Shown: positions 1 to 7,195 of the stretch, one piece after another
Position numbering within the stretch: position 1 is the first letter of the stretch
Layout of the letters: every line of letters starts with the position of its first letter
Source of the DNA: JBNJEM01 sp051745935
GTDB taxonomy: Bacteria > Planctomycetota > Planctomycetia > Pirellulales > Pirellulaceae
DNA: 14,716 nucleotides
Direction of reading: 5' to 3'
Assembly (NCBI GenBank): GCA_051745935.1
Contig: JBNJEM010000120.1
Coordinates: forward strand, 1-14,716
Translations under genes and position numbers: made by a program
Notes under the pieces: model-generated
Told to the model about the DNA's origin: nothing
What the model saw: only the letters and a program-made list of their open reading frames with translations
Databases searched by the model: none

Positions 1-115
1 GTCGGTGGTGGAGGTCTCAATAGCCAAGATACGCACCCATTTTGTTCCTTATTCTCGAGTTGGCCCCGAAGAGCGGAGCTTGGATCTAGGCCCTGCAACA
101 CCATCCTACGACATT

Positions 116-223
116 TCAGGACCTACGCTAAGCCCGGCCAACGTGGCTCGGGACTCCGTCCCGAGAAGCCGTCCTCCCGTTGGTCAAGCTCGCGGCGGAC
201 AAAGTCATCCGCGACCGGTCTAT
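116..223 (+). repeat. 99-bp repeat family, copy 1 (variant with a replaced left half)
   Basis: The right half matches the family: AAGCCGTCCTCCCGTTGGTC followed by a GCGGCGGA-like stretch and a GACCGG end. The left end keeps TCAGG. The left-central hairpin of the other copies is replaced by an unrelated one, CTCGGGA-CTCCG-TCCCGAG (147-165), a perfect 7-bp stem with a 5-nt loop. Forward orientation, same as copy 2. Confidence 0.75.
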
Positions 224-252
224 GCGTTGCATTTTGAAAGCCCTTCTCCGGA

Positions 253-310
253 GTGTGCAATGGACGTGCGAACATCCGGGGATATCAGTCTCTTGCCCGT
301 GAACGACTAC
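253..310 (+). repeat. Second dispersed repeat family, copy 1
   Basis: This stretch matches the reverse complement of 11637-11693 at roughly 80% of positions by eye, sharing GGACGTGCGAAC, AGTCT and CGTGAACG blocks. It is not coding in any convincing frame. In this copy the small hairpin around GGACGTGCGA has one mismatch; it is perfect in the other copy. Confidence 0.7.
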
Positions 311-418
311 CCGCCTGGGTGGCTTCTTTCGGGGGGATGCGGGTTATGCGAATGGTGATTGCGAGTGGGAATGAGTCCCTTATGCGATCCGCGCGTGTTC
401 GGGGACGGGGGCAGAAGG

Positions 419-449
419 CGTGGATCGCGATCCACGGCCCATCAGGGCC
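419..449. other. Two abutting palindromes
   Basis: CGTGGATCGCGATCCACG (419-436) is a perfect 18-bp palindrome. It shares its last G with a second hairpin, GGCCC-ATCA-GGGCC (436-449). No T-run follows, so a classical intrinsic terminator is unlikely. It could be a protein-binding site or a repeat-derived structure. Confidence 0.45.
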
Positions 450-559
450 GGAGACCACCAGCAGGCGGATTGGGGCCGCGGCGGATCGAGTGAACTACTC
501 CCCGGGGGGACCTTGCATGGCATGTTGCCCCGTTCTAGACTTCCGTAGTAGATTGTATT

Positions 560-657
560 TGAGGCGGCTGGATTTTCCGGGTGGCACGCTGCCCGGCGCA
601 AGCCGTCCTCCCGTTGGTCGGACTCGCGGCGGAGAAAGTCATCCGCGACCGGTATAT
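560..657 (+). repeat. 99-bp repeat family, copy 2
   Basis: A near-full-length forward copy running from TGAGGCGG to GGTATAT. It contains the 20-mer AAGCCGTCCTCCCGTTGGTC shared by all six copies. The left hairpin here is CCGGGTGG-CACG-CTGCCCGG, an 8-bp stem including two G-T wobble pairs. Its loop and outer pairs differ from the tandem copies while pairing is kept. It ends about 100 nt before the first phosphoesterase gene. Confidence 0.9.
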
Positions 658-756
658 TGGATTTGGATTTACGTCGAGGCTGGCGATATTTGACGGTTTT
701 TACGGCGTCGTCGTCGGGTGGCCTGTGGCGGGGTTTCGACGGAAAGGTAGCCGGTT

Positions 757-1518
757 GTGAAACGGGCTTTGATCAGTGATATCCACGCGAACAGTGAAGC
801 CCTGCAAGCGGTGATGGAAGACGTTCGCCGTCAGGGCGTGCAACAGATCTATTGCTTGGGTGACGTGGTTGGCTACGGTCCTAATCCGGGCGGTTGCCTG
901 GATAGGGTCATGGACGCTTGCGAGGTGATGATTCTGGGAAATCACGACCAAGCCGCGTTGTTTGATCCGGACGGCTTTAATCCGGTGGCGTTGCAGGCGA
1001 TCTATTGGACTCGAGATCAATTGGAAACACGGACGGGAAGTGCGGAACGAACGGAGCAACGCTGGGATTTTCTCGGCAACCTGCCACGCTCCTCGAGGGA
1101 AGGCCATTATCTGTATGTGCACGGTTCGCCCCGTGAGCCAACCAATGAATACGTGTTTCCCGAGGACGTGTACAATCAGCGAAAAATGGATGCGTTATTC
1201 GACCGTGTCGAACGATACTCGTTTCAGGGACACACGCACATTCCCGGTGTATTCACGGCAAGCGGCGAATTCATTACGCCCGAAGAGTGTGATTATCACT
1301 TTGAATTGACCGGCGAGAAGACCATGTTCAATGTCGGGTCGGTCGGTCAGCCCCGGGACAGCGATCCACGCGCCTGTTACGTTGTTGTGCATGAAAACGA
1401 CACCCCCAGGGTTGAATTTCGCCGCGTGGAGTATGACGTCGAAACGACGATCGAGAAGATCTACGCGATTTCCGACCTGGACAACATGTTGGGGGACCGT
1501 CTGCGCAGTGGGCGGTAG
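757..1518 (+). CDS. Calcineurin-like metallophosphoesterase (paralogue 1)
   Basis: A 253-residue protein of the binuclear-metal calcineurin-like phosphoesterase superfamily (Metallophos_2, YfcE/MJ0936-like small soluble members). All metal-ligand motifs are visible: D8-x-H10, G35-D36 within a GDVVGYGPNP block, G-N62-H63-D, H122 in VHGSP, and G-H159-T-H161. No signal peptide or membrane segment is seen, so it is probably cytoplasmic. Small members hydrolyse phosphodiester or phosphomonoester bonds; the physiological substrate cannot be read here. The start is GTG, chosen because the conserved MKRALISDIH N-terminus begins there and GGAAAGG lies 9 nt upstream. The next gene downstream is a paralogue about 55% identical by eye. 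The family call is secure, the substrate unknown. Confidence 0.93.
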   Translation: MKRALISDIHANSEALQAVMEDVRRQGVQQIYCLGDVVGYGPNPGGCLDRVMDACEVMILGNHDQAALFDPDGFNPVALQAIYWTRDQLETRTGSAERTEQRWDFLGNLPRSSREGHYLYVHGSPREPTNEYVFPEDVYNQRKMDALFDRVERYSFQGHTHIPGVFTASGEFITPEECDYHFELTGEKTMFNVGSVGQPRDSDPRACYVVVHENDTPRVEFRRVEYDVETTIEKIYAISDLDNMLGDRLRSGR

Positions 1519-1812
1519 AACGAGCCCGTTCCGGAGGCAACGAGCACGCGAGGCGGGAAGTATTGGATCCCTGGGGGCGTTTTGGCTTTGATGAGCCCCG
1601 GCTCGCCGGCGAACGGCCAGAGGCCGGGGGGTGGCTTGAGAAGCCGAACTGTCAGGGACTCGCCAGTCCGCCGACGGGGCGCGAAAGACGGATGGCCGGC
1701 GGGAACGACAAGTGGCGGCAAACCATGCTGGCCACGAAAGCTCCGGTCTGGCCCGCGGAAAGCTCCGGAAATCCGGAGTTGTTCCAACGTAGGATAAGGG
1801 GGGCGCGACGGC
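1519..1812. other. GC-rich spacer with hairpins between the two phosphoesterases
   Basis: A 294-nt spacer with several short self-complementary stretches, such as GAGCCCCGGCTC near 1593. The clearest is CTCCGG-AAAT-CCGGAG at 1763-1778, about 35 nt before the second GTG start. No riboswitch class or terminator with a T-run is recognised. Open frames across it on both strands have no family resemblance. AAGGGGGG near 1796-1803 is the likely ribosome-binding region of the next gene. Confidence 0.4.
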
Positions 1813-2562
1813 GTGAAGCAAGCGATACTGAGTGATATTCACGGCAATCTGGAGGCCTTGACATCGGTCCTTGCGGATGCGCGCGATCAGCGCGTTGATC
1901 GGATCATCTGTCTGGGCGACCTGGTGGGTTACGGGCCGAATCCGAAAGAGTGTATCGACTTGGCGGAACAATTCGACACCTGCACGTTGGGGAACCACGA
2001 CTTGGCTGCCTTGTTTGATCCAGAAGGGTTCAGCTGCGGCGCGGAACGAGCCATCTTTTGGACGCGAAGCCAGCTGGAGACACGGTGTGACGACAAGCAA
2101 GCGGCGCGGCGGCGTCTCGATTTCCTGGCGGAATTACCACGTAGCCATCGCGACGACGGAAAGATGTTCGTGCACGGATCGGCACGAAGCCCGCTGAACG
2201 AGTACGTGTTCCCGGAAGATGTGTTCAATCTCCGAAAACTCGAAAGAATCTTTGCCGTGGTGGGCCATGTATGCTTTCAGGGCCACACGCACGTGCCCGG
2301 CGTGTTCACGGAGCAAGGAAAGTTTTTTTCACCTCGCGAGCTGGATGACATCTATGTGTTGGGCAAGGGGAAATGCATGGTCAACGTGGGGAGTGTCGGC
2401 CAGCCGCGTGATGGTGATCCCCGCGCGTGTTATGTCATCATGGAAGACGATGTGATCCATTTTCGCCGCGTTTCGTACCCGGTGGAAGAGACCGTGAAGA
2501 AGATCCACGCGATCTCCGAGTTAGACAGTTTTCTTGGCGACCGTTTGCGGGAAGGGGATTGA
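1813..2562 (+). CDS. Calcineurin-like metallophosphoesterase (paralogue 2)
   Basis: A 249-residue tandem paralogue of the preceding gene with the same architecture and complete active site: D8-x-H10, D36, N61-H62-D, H121 and H158-T-H160. Long blocks are identical in both proteins, including NEYVFPEDV, FQGHTH, NVGSVGQPRD, DPRACYV and the C-terminal LGDRLR. Start is GTG at the conserved MKQAILSDIH, preceded by an AAGGGGGG stretch. Neither copy shows decay, so this is a retained duplication with a likely division of role, for example different substrates, hetero-oligomers or dosage. No signal peptide or membrane segment is present. The substrate cannot be inferred from context. Confidence 0.93.
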   Translation: MKQAILSDIHGNLEALTSVLADARDQRVDRIICLGDLVGYGPNPKECIDLAEQFDTCTLGNHDLAALFDPEGFSCGAERAIFWTRSQLETRCDDKQAARRRLDFLAELPRSHRDDGKMFVHGSARSPLNEYVFPEDVFNLRKLERIFAVVGHVCFQGHTHVPGVFTEQGKFFSPRELDDIYVLGKGKCMVNVGSVGQPRDGDPRACYVIMEDDVIHFRRVSYPVEETVKKIHAISELDSFLGDRLREGD

Positions 2563-3002
2563 TTCGTTGAATTGTAGTGGGGGCTTCAATCCTGTTGTTC
2601 CGCGTTTTTCCTATACGTGCCCCTATACTTACCACAATCCCCCGTCCTGGGATTTCACCTTGTTCACGGCCGTCCTCGATTGCGACCCGCGATACATGCC
2701 CAGACGACCATGAGCGACCATGAGTGAGCGTTATACTGTCCACGATCACAACCGACACCAACCAGGGCGGGCGCGGCGTAAACGGCCGAAACGTGGCGGG
2801 TTGCCCTCGCTTGCAGCTTGCGCCACGCGTGCCCGAGAGCGTTGCCTCGCGCACAAGTTACGGCCGGCGACCGGTATAACCTCCCCTTTGCAAGATCGGC
2901 TTTTGAGTCGAGAATAACAGTCTGGCGCGCGACCCGGCAGCCGTGTGTTGGGAAGCCGCCGCGAACCCATTTGTCTCATCCGCATGCGAAAGTCAGCATC
3001 TC
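2563..3002. other. Intergenic region upstream of yidC
   Basis: A 440-nt gap without a convincing gene. It contains a 10-bp direct tandem repeat, CGACCATGAG twice (2705-2724), each copy carrying an ATG. The second ATG opens a 65-codon, very basic frame ending at 2917 with no recognised family. The usual neighbours of yidC in many bacteria (rpmH, rnpA, yidD) are not seen. A 12-nt string at 2868-2879 matches the terminus of the 99-bp repeat, but the rest of that element is not recognisable. Confidence 0.5.
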
Positions 3003-5555
3003 GTGGAAAAACGGCTTGTCTTATTTCTGGTACTGTCCGCCCTGCTTCTTATCGGTCACGTGCTCGTTCGCAACATGTTGTATCCTCCCCCGCCGCCAGT
3101 TGCTAAATCGGGCGATGTGGAGAAGAAGGACGAGCCGGGCAAGGCACTGGAGCGGGATGAAAAGGTGCCCGGTCTGAAAGAAAAACCGGTGAAGCAGGAT
3201 GCCTCGCCCAGGAAAGACGCTCCAGAAACTAAAGACGCTCCAGAAACTTCCGAGGATGAAGCGGATTCCGTTGCATCGGCCGAGCCGGACGCGCCGGTCG
3301 CTCCGCCGGACATTCAGCAAGAGGAGGGCCCGACGAAGTGGTTCACGCTGGGGTCGTTTGATTCGGAGGCCGGGTATCGACTGCTCATTACCCTATGCAA
3401 TCGCGGCGCGGCGGTTGAACGCGTGGAATTGGTTGAACGCGAGAAGGACGGCCAATTAGCTTATCGAGATCTGATGTCCACCCATGGGTATCTTGGGCTT
3501 TACACGCACGATACGAAGCGGGGATGCGAGGTGAAAGTGGTGGGGCCGGGGACGCCCGCCGAGCGGGCGGAGTCGTTGGACGAGGAATCCGCCGAGGGAC
3601 TTCGAGTGGGCGATGTCATTGATGGTGCCAATGGGATGGATATCGCCAGCCGAGCGGATTTGGAGGGATTTCTCAAAGGCACGCGGCCGGGAGACGACGT
3701 GAGCTTGCGCGTGTATCGCGATGGACATCCCAGGACGTTCGGCGTGACGGTCGATCATTGGCCGCTGCAGTTGATTGAGCCGGAAACGCCACGGTCGTCG
3801 GTGGCGAGGGCGGAAATGCCCACCGGCGAATTGGGGGCCCCCTCCACGGCGTCTCAGGGAACCGATTTCGTCCCCAGTTATCTGATTGGTCTGCACAGTG
3901 TTGGCGAGAGCAAGCGGTCGCGGGAGCAGAGGGAGCTGGGAGGGATCCCGTCCCTGAGACGTGGAATCTGGTCGGCCGTCGAGACGAAGAAAAACGAAAT
4001 TGCTTTTTCAAAGCGGGTTCAGCTTCCGGACGCGATGGGGGGCGGTGAGTTGGAATTCCTCAAGCGCTACCGGCTCGTACCCGCACGGGATCTGAAGGGA
4101 GACCGGGAACAGGGCGAGGCGAAAGCGAAGGCGACCGAGGTGGCAACGGGATACTATTTGCGCATGGAGTTGGAGATTCAGAACCACGGGACGGCTCCTC
4201 GAACCGTGTCCTACGTCATGGACGGTCCCAACGGTTTGCCGGTGGAGGGGTGGTGGTACACCCGGAAAATCCATCCGTCGTGGGGCTCGGCCGGGGCGAG
4301 GGACATGGTGTGGCGGGTGCACGGAAACGAGCTCCGTCTTCGGAGTGCCACTCAGGTCGCTAAACAATTGCAGGACGCGTTGGCAGAGAAGGATGTCCAC
4401 GGCGCCGTGACCTCGATCTTGACGAGTAATCCCACGCCCGCCCAGCGGACATTGGACTATATCGGCGTCGATACCCAATATTTCGCCGCCGTTACGCGAG
4501 CGGGTACTCTACCCGGTCCCAAGGCGTTTACTTGCCGGCAGGCTGCTTCAGTGCCGGTCGGCGAGCTGCCCGAGTCGGGGGCTCTCAAGAAAATGAATAC
4601 CTCCTACCGCATGGTAAGCGTTCCCCAAGCGATCGAGGCCGGGGAGTCAAGGACGGACCACTACCATATGTTTCTGGGGCCGAAATCTCCGGAGGTGCTT
4701 GAAGCTTGCGGCCTGCCCGATATCATCGAGTACGGTTGGTTCGGAAAAATTGCCCGACCGCTCTCCACCGTGCTTCAGTTCTTCTACCGCATTTTCAGAA
4801 ACTACGGCTTGGCCATTGTCCTGCTGACAGTGCTGGTCCGCGGTGCCATGTTTCCCATTGGCCGCAAGGCCGCTCGCAATGCCCAAGTCATGCAGCAGCT
4901 TGCTCCAGAGATCAAGAAGATCAAGGAAAAATACAAAAACGATTTGCAGAAACAGGGAGAGGCGCAGCGAGACCTGTGGAAAAAACACAATTTCAATCCG
5001 CTCAGCGGTTGCTGGTTGATGTTCCTGCAGTTGCCGATTTTCATCGGGCTGTATCGATGCCTGTCGGTGGATATCAATTTGCGTCAAGCCTCGCTGATAC
5101 CGGGGGTCCAATGGTGTTCAAACCTGGCCGGCCCCGACATGGCCTGGCGGTGGGACGGCGTCATGCCCGGCTTCCTCGCGAGTGAAACGGGTTGGTTGGG
5201 GCCGTATTTGAACGTTCTGCCCATTTTCACAATCGTGCTCTTCCTGGCCCAACAGAAGATGTTCACCCCACCGGCGACCGACGACCAAACGCGGATGCAG
5301 CAGAGCATGATGAAGTACATGATGATCTTCATCGGGGTCTTGTTCTTCAAAGTCCCCGCCGGTTTGTGCGTGTATTTCATCGCCTCGAGTCTCTGGGGGA
5401 TTGGCGAGCGGAAGTTGTTGCCCAAGCCCGACGTCAAACCGGCTGCCACGAGCAAGCCCACCCCCCGAAAGAAGTCCTGGTTGGAACGTCTGCGAGAAAA
5501 AGCGGAAGCCGACACGGCCCAGGCTGCTCGCAAACGGCGCAAGCGGCGCCGATAG
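3003..5555 (+). CDS. yidC: Membrane protein insertase YidC with PDZ-like insertion
   Basis: YidC/Oxa1/Alb3 insertase, which places proteins in the inner membrane with or without SecYEG. In an 850-residue numbering: N-terminal membrane anchor 4-27 then PPPPP; acidic/lysine-rich linker about 35-110; large periplasmic P1-type region about 110-575 containing a PDZ-like segment (about 174-250); C-terminal insertase core about 578-800. The core has the conserved groove arginine (R613 in LVRGAMFP), a helical basic cytoplasmic loop (about 630-660), NPLSGC and QLPIF. The tail ends in a run of Arg/Lys (AARKRRKRRR). E. coli YidC is 548 residues, so this is much longer. GTG at 3003 is chosen because VEKRLVLFL gives the normal short anchor N-terminus; an in-frame ATG at 2943 would add 20 unlikely residues. 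No strong ribosome-binding site supports either start. Confidence 0.95.
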   Translation: MEKRLVLFLVLSALLLIGHVLVRNMLYPPPPPVAKSGDVEKKDEPGKALERDEKVPGLKEKPVKQDASPRKDAPETKDAPETSEDEADSVASAEPDAPVAPPDIQQEEGPTKWFTLGSFDSEAGYRLLITLCNRGAAVERVELVEREKDGQLAYRDLMSTHGYLGLYTHDTKRGCEVKVVGPGTPAERAESLDEESAEGLRVGDVIDGANGMDIASRADLEGFLKGTRPGDDVSLRVYRDGHPRTFGVTVDHWPLQLIEPETPRSSVARAEMPTGELGAPSTASQGTDFVPSYLIGLHSVGESKRSREQRELGGIPSLRRGIWSAVETKKNEIAFSKRVQLPDAMGGGELEFLKRYRLVPARDLKGDREQGEAKAKATEVATGYYLRMELEIQNHGTAPRTVSYVMDGPNGLPVEGWWYTRKIHPSWGSAGARDMVWRVHGNELRLRSATQVAKQLQDALAEKDVHGAVTSILTSNPTPAQRTLDYIGVDTQYFAAVTRAGTLPGPKAFTCRQAASVPVGELPESGALKKMNTSYRMVSVPQAIEAGESRTDHYHMFLGPKSPEVLEACGLPDIIEYGWFGKIARPLSTVLQFFYRIFRNYGLAIVLLTVLVRGAMFPIGRKAARNAQVMQQLAPEIKKIKEKYKNDLQKQGEAQRDLWKKHNFNPLSGCWLMFLQLPIFIGLYRCLSVDINLRQASLIPGVQWCSNLAGPDMAWRWDGVMPGFLASETGWLGPYLNVLPIFTIVLFLAQQKMFTPPATDDQTRMQQSMMKYMMIFIGVLFFKVPAGLCVYFIASSLWGIGERKLLPKPDVKPAATSKPTPRKKSWLERLREKAEADTAQAARKRRKRRR
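3495..3758 (+). other. PDZ-like domain embedded in YidC periplasmic region
   Basis: Residues about 165-252 of YidC read like a bacterial PDZ domain. A GCEVKVVGPGTPAE opening is followed by GLRVGDVIDGANG, IASRADLEGFL, PGDDVSLRVYRDG and a closing FGVTV strand. This is the order seen in HtrA- and RseP-type PDZ domains (V..V.PGTPA, L..GD.I...NG, DL...L, PGD.V.L.V.R.G). E. coli YidC P1 has a beta-sandwich without such a segment. The call rests on motif order only, without a profile search. Confidence 0.7.
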
Positions 5556-5617
5556 TAAACAGCCACGACAAAACCATTCAAACTCAAACTGTAAGCTTCG
5601 CGTCTCGACTAGCTGGT

Positions 5618-5637
5618 AAAGCCCGGCTTTCGGCGCC
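5618..5637 (+). terminator. Weak candidate terminator after yidC
   Basis: AAAGCCCGGCTTT can form a short 5-6 bp stem. A second GC-rich palindrome, GGCGCC, and CCTTTT follow directly. It lies about 60 nt after the yidC stop codon. Stem and T-run are both short, so this is only a candidate. Confidence 0.2.
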
Positions 5638-5746
5638 TTTTCGGCCATGACTGCACCCGTCACGGGTTCAAATTCGATCCACCTGGACACGACCTGAAAC
5701 CAGGGCTTTTCCAGCGTCTGGGCCGTTCGAAGGGCGCGAAACGCTT

Positions 5747-5766
5747 ACACTTTGAGTTCAAAGTGT
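5747..5766. other. 20-bp AT-rich perfect palindrome
   Basis: ACACTTTGAGTTCAAAGTGT has perfect 9-nt arms around GT. It is more AT-rich than its surroundings and followed by TCCTCCTC. It could be an operator-like protein site or a hairpin (8-bp stem, AGTT loop). With no T-run and no promoter nearby, its role is unknown. Confidence 0.4.
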
Positions 5767-6116
5767 TCCTCCTCTAAACGACCAATCGCGATTCTGCAAC
5801 GGTAGGCCTTCGCATCAAGCGCGTCCGGACACACTCAAATCTCCGACACACTCGCGTACACATGAAGTCCAAGAATAACGAGCGCCCCCTGCAAACCACC
5901 CGGCGGAACGCTCCGAAATCCCTTAGGGGTCGCTCAGGAATAACTTTCGCCATTCAACGTGCCCCCGAACCGTCCGGGCACACTGGCTCCGCTCGCGATC
6001 CGCGTCTTCTAGAAATGGAACGCGTCTTGCCGCTCGCTCAGCCAGTGCCACCCTACGAAAAACGCGGAACCTATTTCTGAGCCGTTCCTGATTCGCGTTC
6101 CCAGGCGCGCGCCGCA

Positions 6117-6173
6117 CCACCAAAGCACCGAAGCACCGAAGCACCAAGCACCAAGCACCACGCACCACGCACG
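6117..6173. repeat. Short tandem repeat of AGCACC-type units
   Basis: A run of imperfect 7-8 nt units (AGCACCG/AAGCACC/ACGCACC variants), including AAGCACCGAAGCACC, then AAGCACCAAGCACC, then ACGCACCACGCAC. It lies about 60 nt beyond the permease stop codon in non-coding DNA. It looks like slippage-generated simple sequence; no coding or regulatory role is apparent. Confidence 0.75.
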
Positions 6174-6235
6174 ATATGCGGGCGGCCGTGTCGCACAATC
6201 ACCCTCGCCGATTTCGGCACGGGTGGAAGCCGCGT

Positions 6236-7195
6236 TTACGATGCCGCGCGGAGTCGATCCACCAGGACGGCGGCGATAATGATGACGCCTTTCACGACCA
6301 ACTGGTAGTATGGCGAGATCGCCAGAAGATTCATGCCGTTGTTAATCGTGCCGATGAGAAGCGCGCCGATCAGGGTCCCCCACACACTGCCACGGCCCCC
6401 CATCAAACTCGTGCCGCCAATCACGACCGCCGCGATGACATCAAGTTCATCCCCGGTGCCGGCGATGGTTTCGCCGGCGTTGAGTCGGGATGTGAGGACG
6501 ATCGCCCCAAGAGCCGACGTCAGACCGCAGATGGCATAAACCGATGTCTTGTATAAATCAACGTTGATGCCGGATAGTTTCACGGCCTCTTCGTTTCCTC
6601 CAATGGCGTACGTATAGCGGCCCAGCGTGGTGTGCCGCAAAACCAGGGCTGCAAGGACCACGGTCAGAGCGAAAACAGCGATCGGCACGGGGATACCGAA
6701 AAGCTCGCCGGATCCGATGAAACGAAACGAGGGACCGAAGCCGCTGATGGGTTGACTCTCCGAATAAGCGCGCGTGTAGATATCCGTGTAGATATGCGTC
6801 AGTCCCCGGGCGATGCTCATCATTCCCAGTGTTACCACGAACGGCGTTACCTTGCCCTTGGTAATCACGACGCCATTGACTGTTCCGATGAAGGCGCCCA
6901 ACAGTAAAGTCAACGCGACAATCGTCCCAACGCCGAAGCCCTGCTGTTCCAGACTGGCGCAGACCACCCCGCTCAACGCCAGCATGGAGCCCACGGAGAG
7001 GTCGATTCCCGCCGTGAGGATTACAAAGGTCATGCCCACGGCCATGATGCCGATGACGGACGTCTGGCGAGGGATGTTCGTTAGGTTGCGCAAGGTCAAA
7101 AAAGAGGGCTCGAGCACGGACAGCACGGCGATGATACAGATGAAGCCGAAAAGAATCCCGTATTGTCTCAGCGTATGACTCACCCACTGCGGCAT
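6236..7195 (-). CDS. Sugar ABC transporter permease (RbsC-like)
   Basis: Inner-membrane permease of the BPD_transp_2 family, which forms the channel of ribose/galactose/inositol-type importers. It has 319 residues, near E. coli RbsC (321), and is almost wholly hydrophobic, with about eight to ten predicted membrane segments. Family signatures are visible: GIDLSVGS (63-70), GGNEEAVKLSGI (199-210) and VIGGTSLMGGRGS (258-270). The ATG at 7195 has AAGGAG 7 nt upstream (7203-7208) and overlaps the end of the ATPase gene by 16 nt, indicating translational coupling. It is the last gene of the operon; no clear terminator follows. Substrate specificity is not readable from the permease. Confidence 0.94.
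   Translation of the reverse strand: MPQWVSHTLRQYGILFGFICIIAVLSVLEPSFLTLRNLTNIPRQTSVIGIMAVGMTFVILTAGIDLSVGSMLALSGVVCASLEQQGFGVGTIVALTLLLGAFIGTVNGVVITKGKVTPFVVTLGMMSIARGLTHIYTDIYTRAYSESQPISGFGPSFRFIGSGELFGIPVPIAVFALTVVLAALVLRHTTLGRYTYAIGGNEEAVKLSGINVDLYKTSVYAICGLTSALGAIVLTSRLNAGETIAGTGDELDVIAAVVIGGTSLMGGRGSVWGTLIGALLIGTINNGMNLLAISPYYQLVVKGVIIIAAVLVDRLRAAS

Larger units (their letters stand above)
1..756. other. Non-coding, repeat-rich region upstream of the first phosphoesterase
   Basis: I find no convincing gene here. The open frames present are short, have no recognisable domain, and run straight through repeat sequence. The region holds two forward copies of the 99-bp repeat family (116-223 and 560-657), one copy of a second dispersed repeat (253-310), and a cluster of palindromes (147-165, 419-449). 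A ribosome-binding-like GGAAAGG at 741-747 belongs to the next gene. It may be the tail of an intergenic region whose upstream gene lies outside the window. Confidence 0.6.
5556..6235. other. Non-coding region between convergent yidC and transporter operon
   Basis: A 680-nt stretch with no convincing gene. Both flanking units end here, so terminators are expected. The only weak candidate for yidC is AAAGCC-C-GGCTTT (5618-5630), followed by GGCGCC and four Ts. A 20-bp palindrome sits at 5747-5766 and an AGCACC-based tandem repeat at 6117-6173. A T-loop-like GGGTTCAAATTC near 5661 is not part of a foldable tRNA. Confidence 0.5.

Noticed and set aside
253..693. 146-codon plus-strand frame in the first intergenic region
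   Set aside because: It reads through both repeat families (253-310 and 560-657) and shows no domain or ribosome-binding site.
1195..2100. 301-codon minus-strand frame spanning parts of both phosphoesterases
   Set aside because: It crosses two well-supported genes and their spacer and shows no domain; a codon-bias artefact.
2862..2882. Possible seventh copy of the 99-bp repeat
   Set aside because: Only the 12-nt terminus CGACCGGTATAA matches; the shared 20-mer and hairpin are absent.
2720..2917. 65-codon basic frame before yidC, possibly rpmH or rnpA
   Set aside because: The sequence matches neither L34 nor the RNase P protein as I know them, has no ribosome-binding site, and starts in a 10-bp tandem repeat.
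2943..3002. Upstream ATG start for YidC at 2943
   Set aside because: It would put 20 polar residues before the membrane anchor; the GTG at 3003 gives the usual short N-terminus.
5611..5690. tRNA-like sequence with a T-loop-like GGGTTCAAATTC
   Set aside because: No matching T stem, anticodon arm or acceptor stem could be assembled around it.
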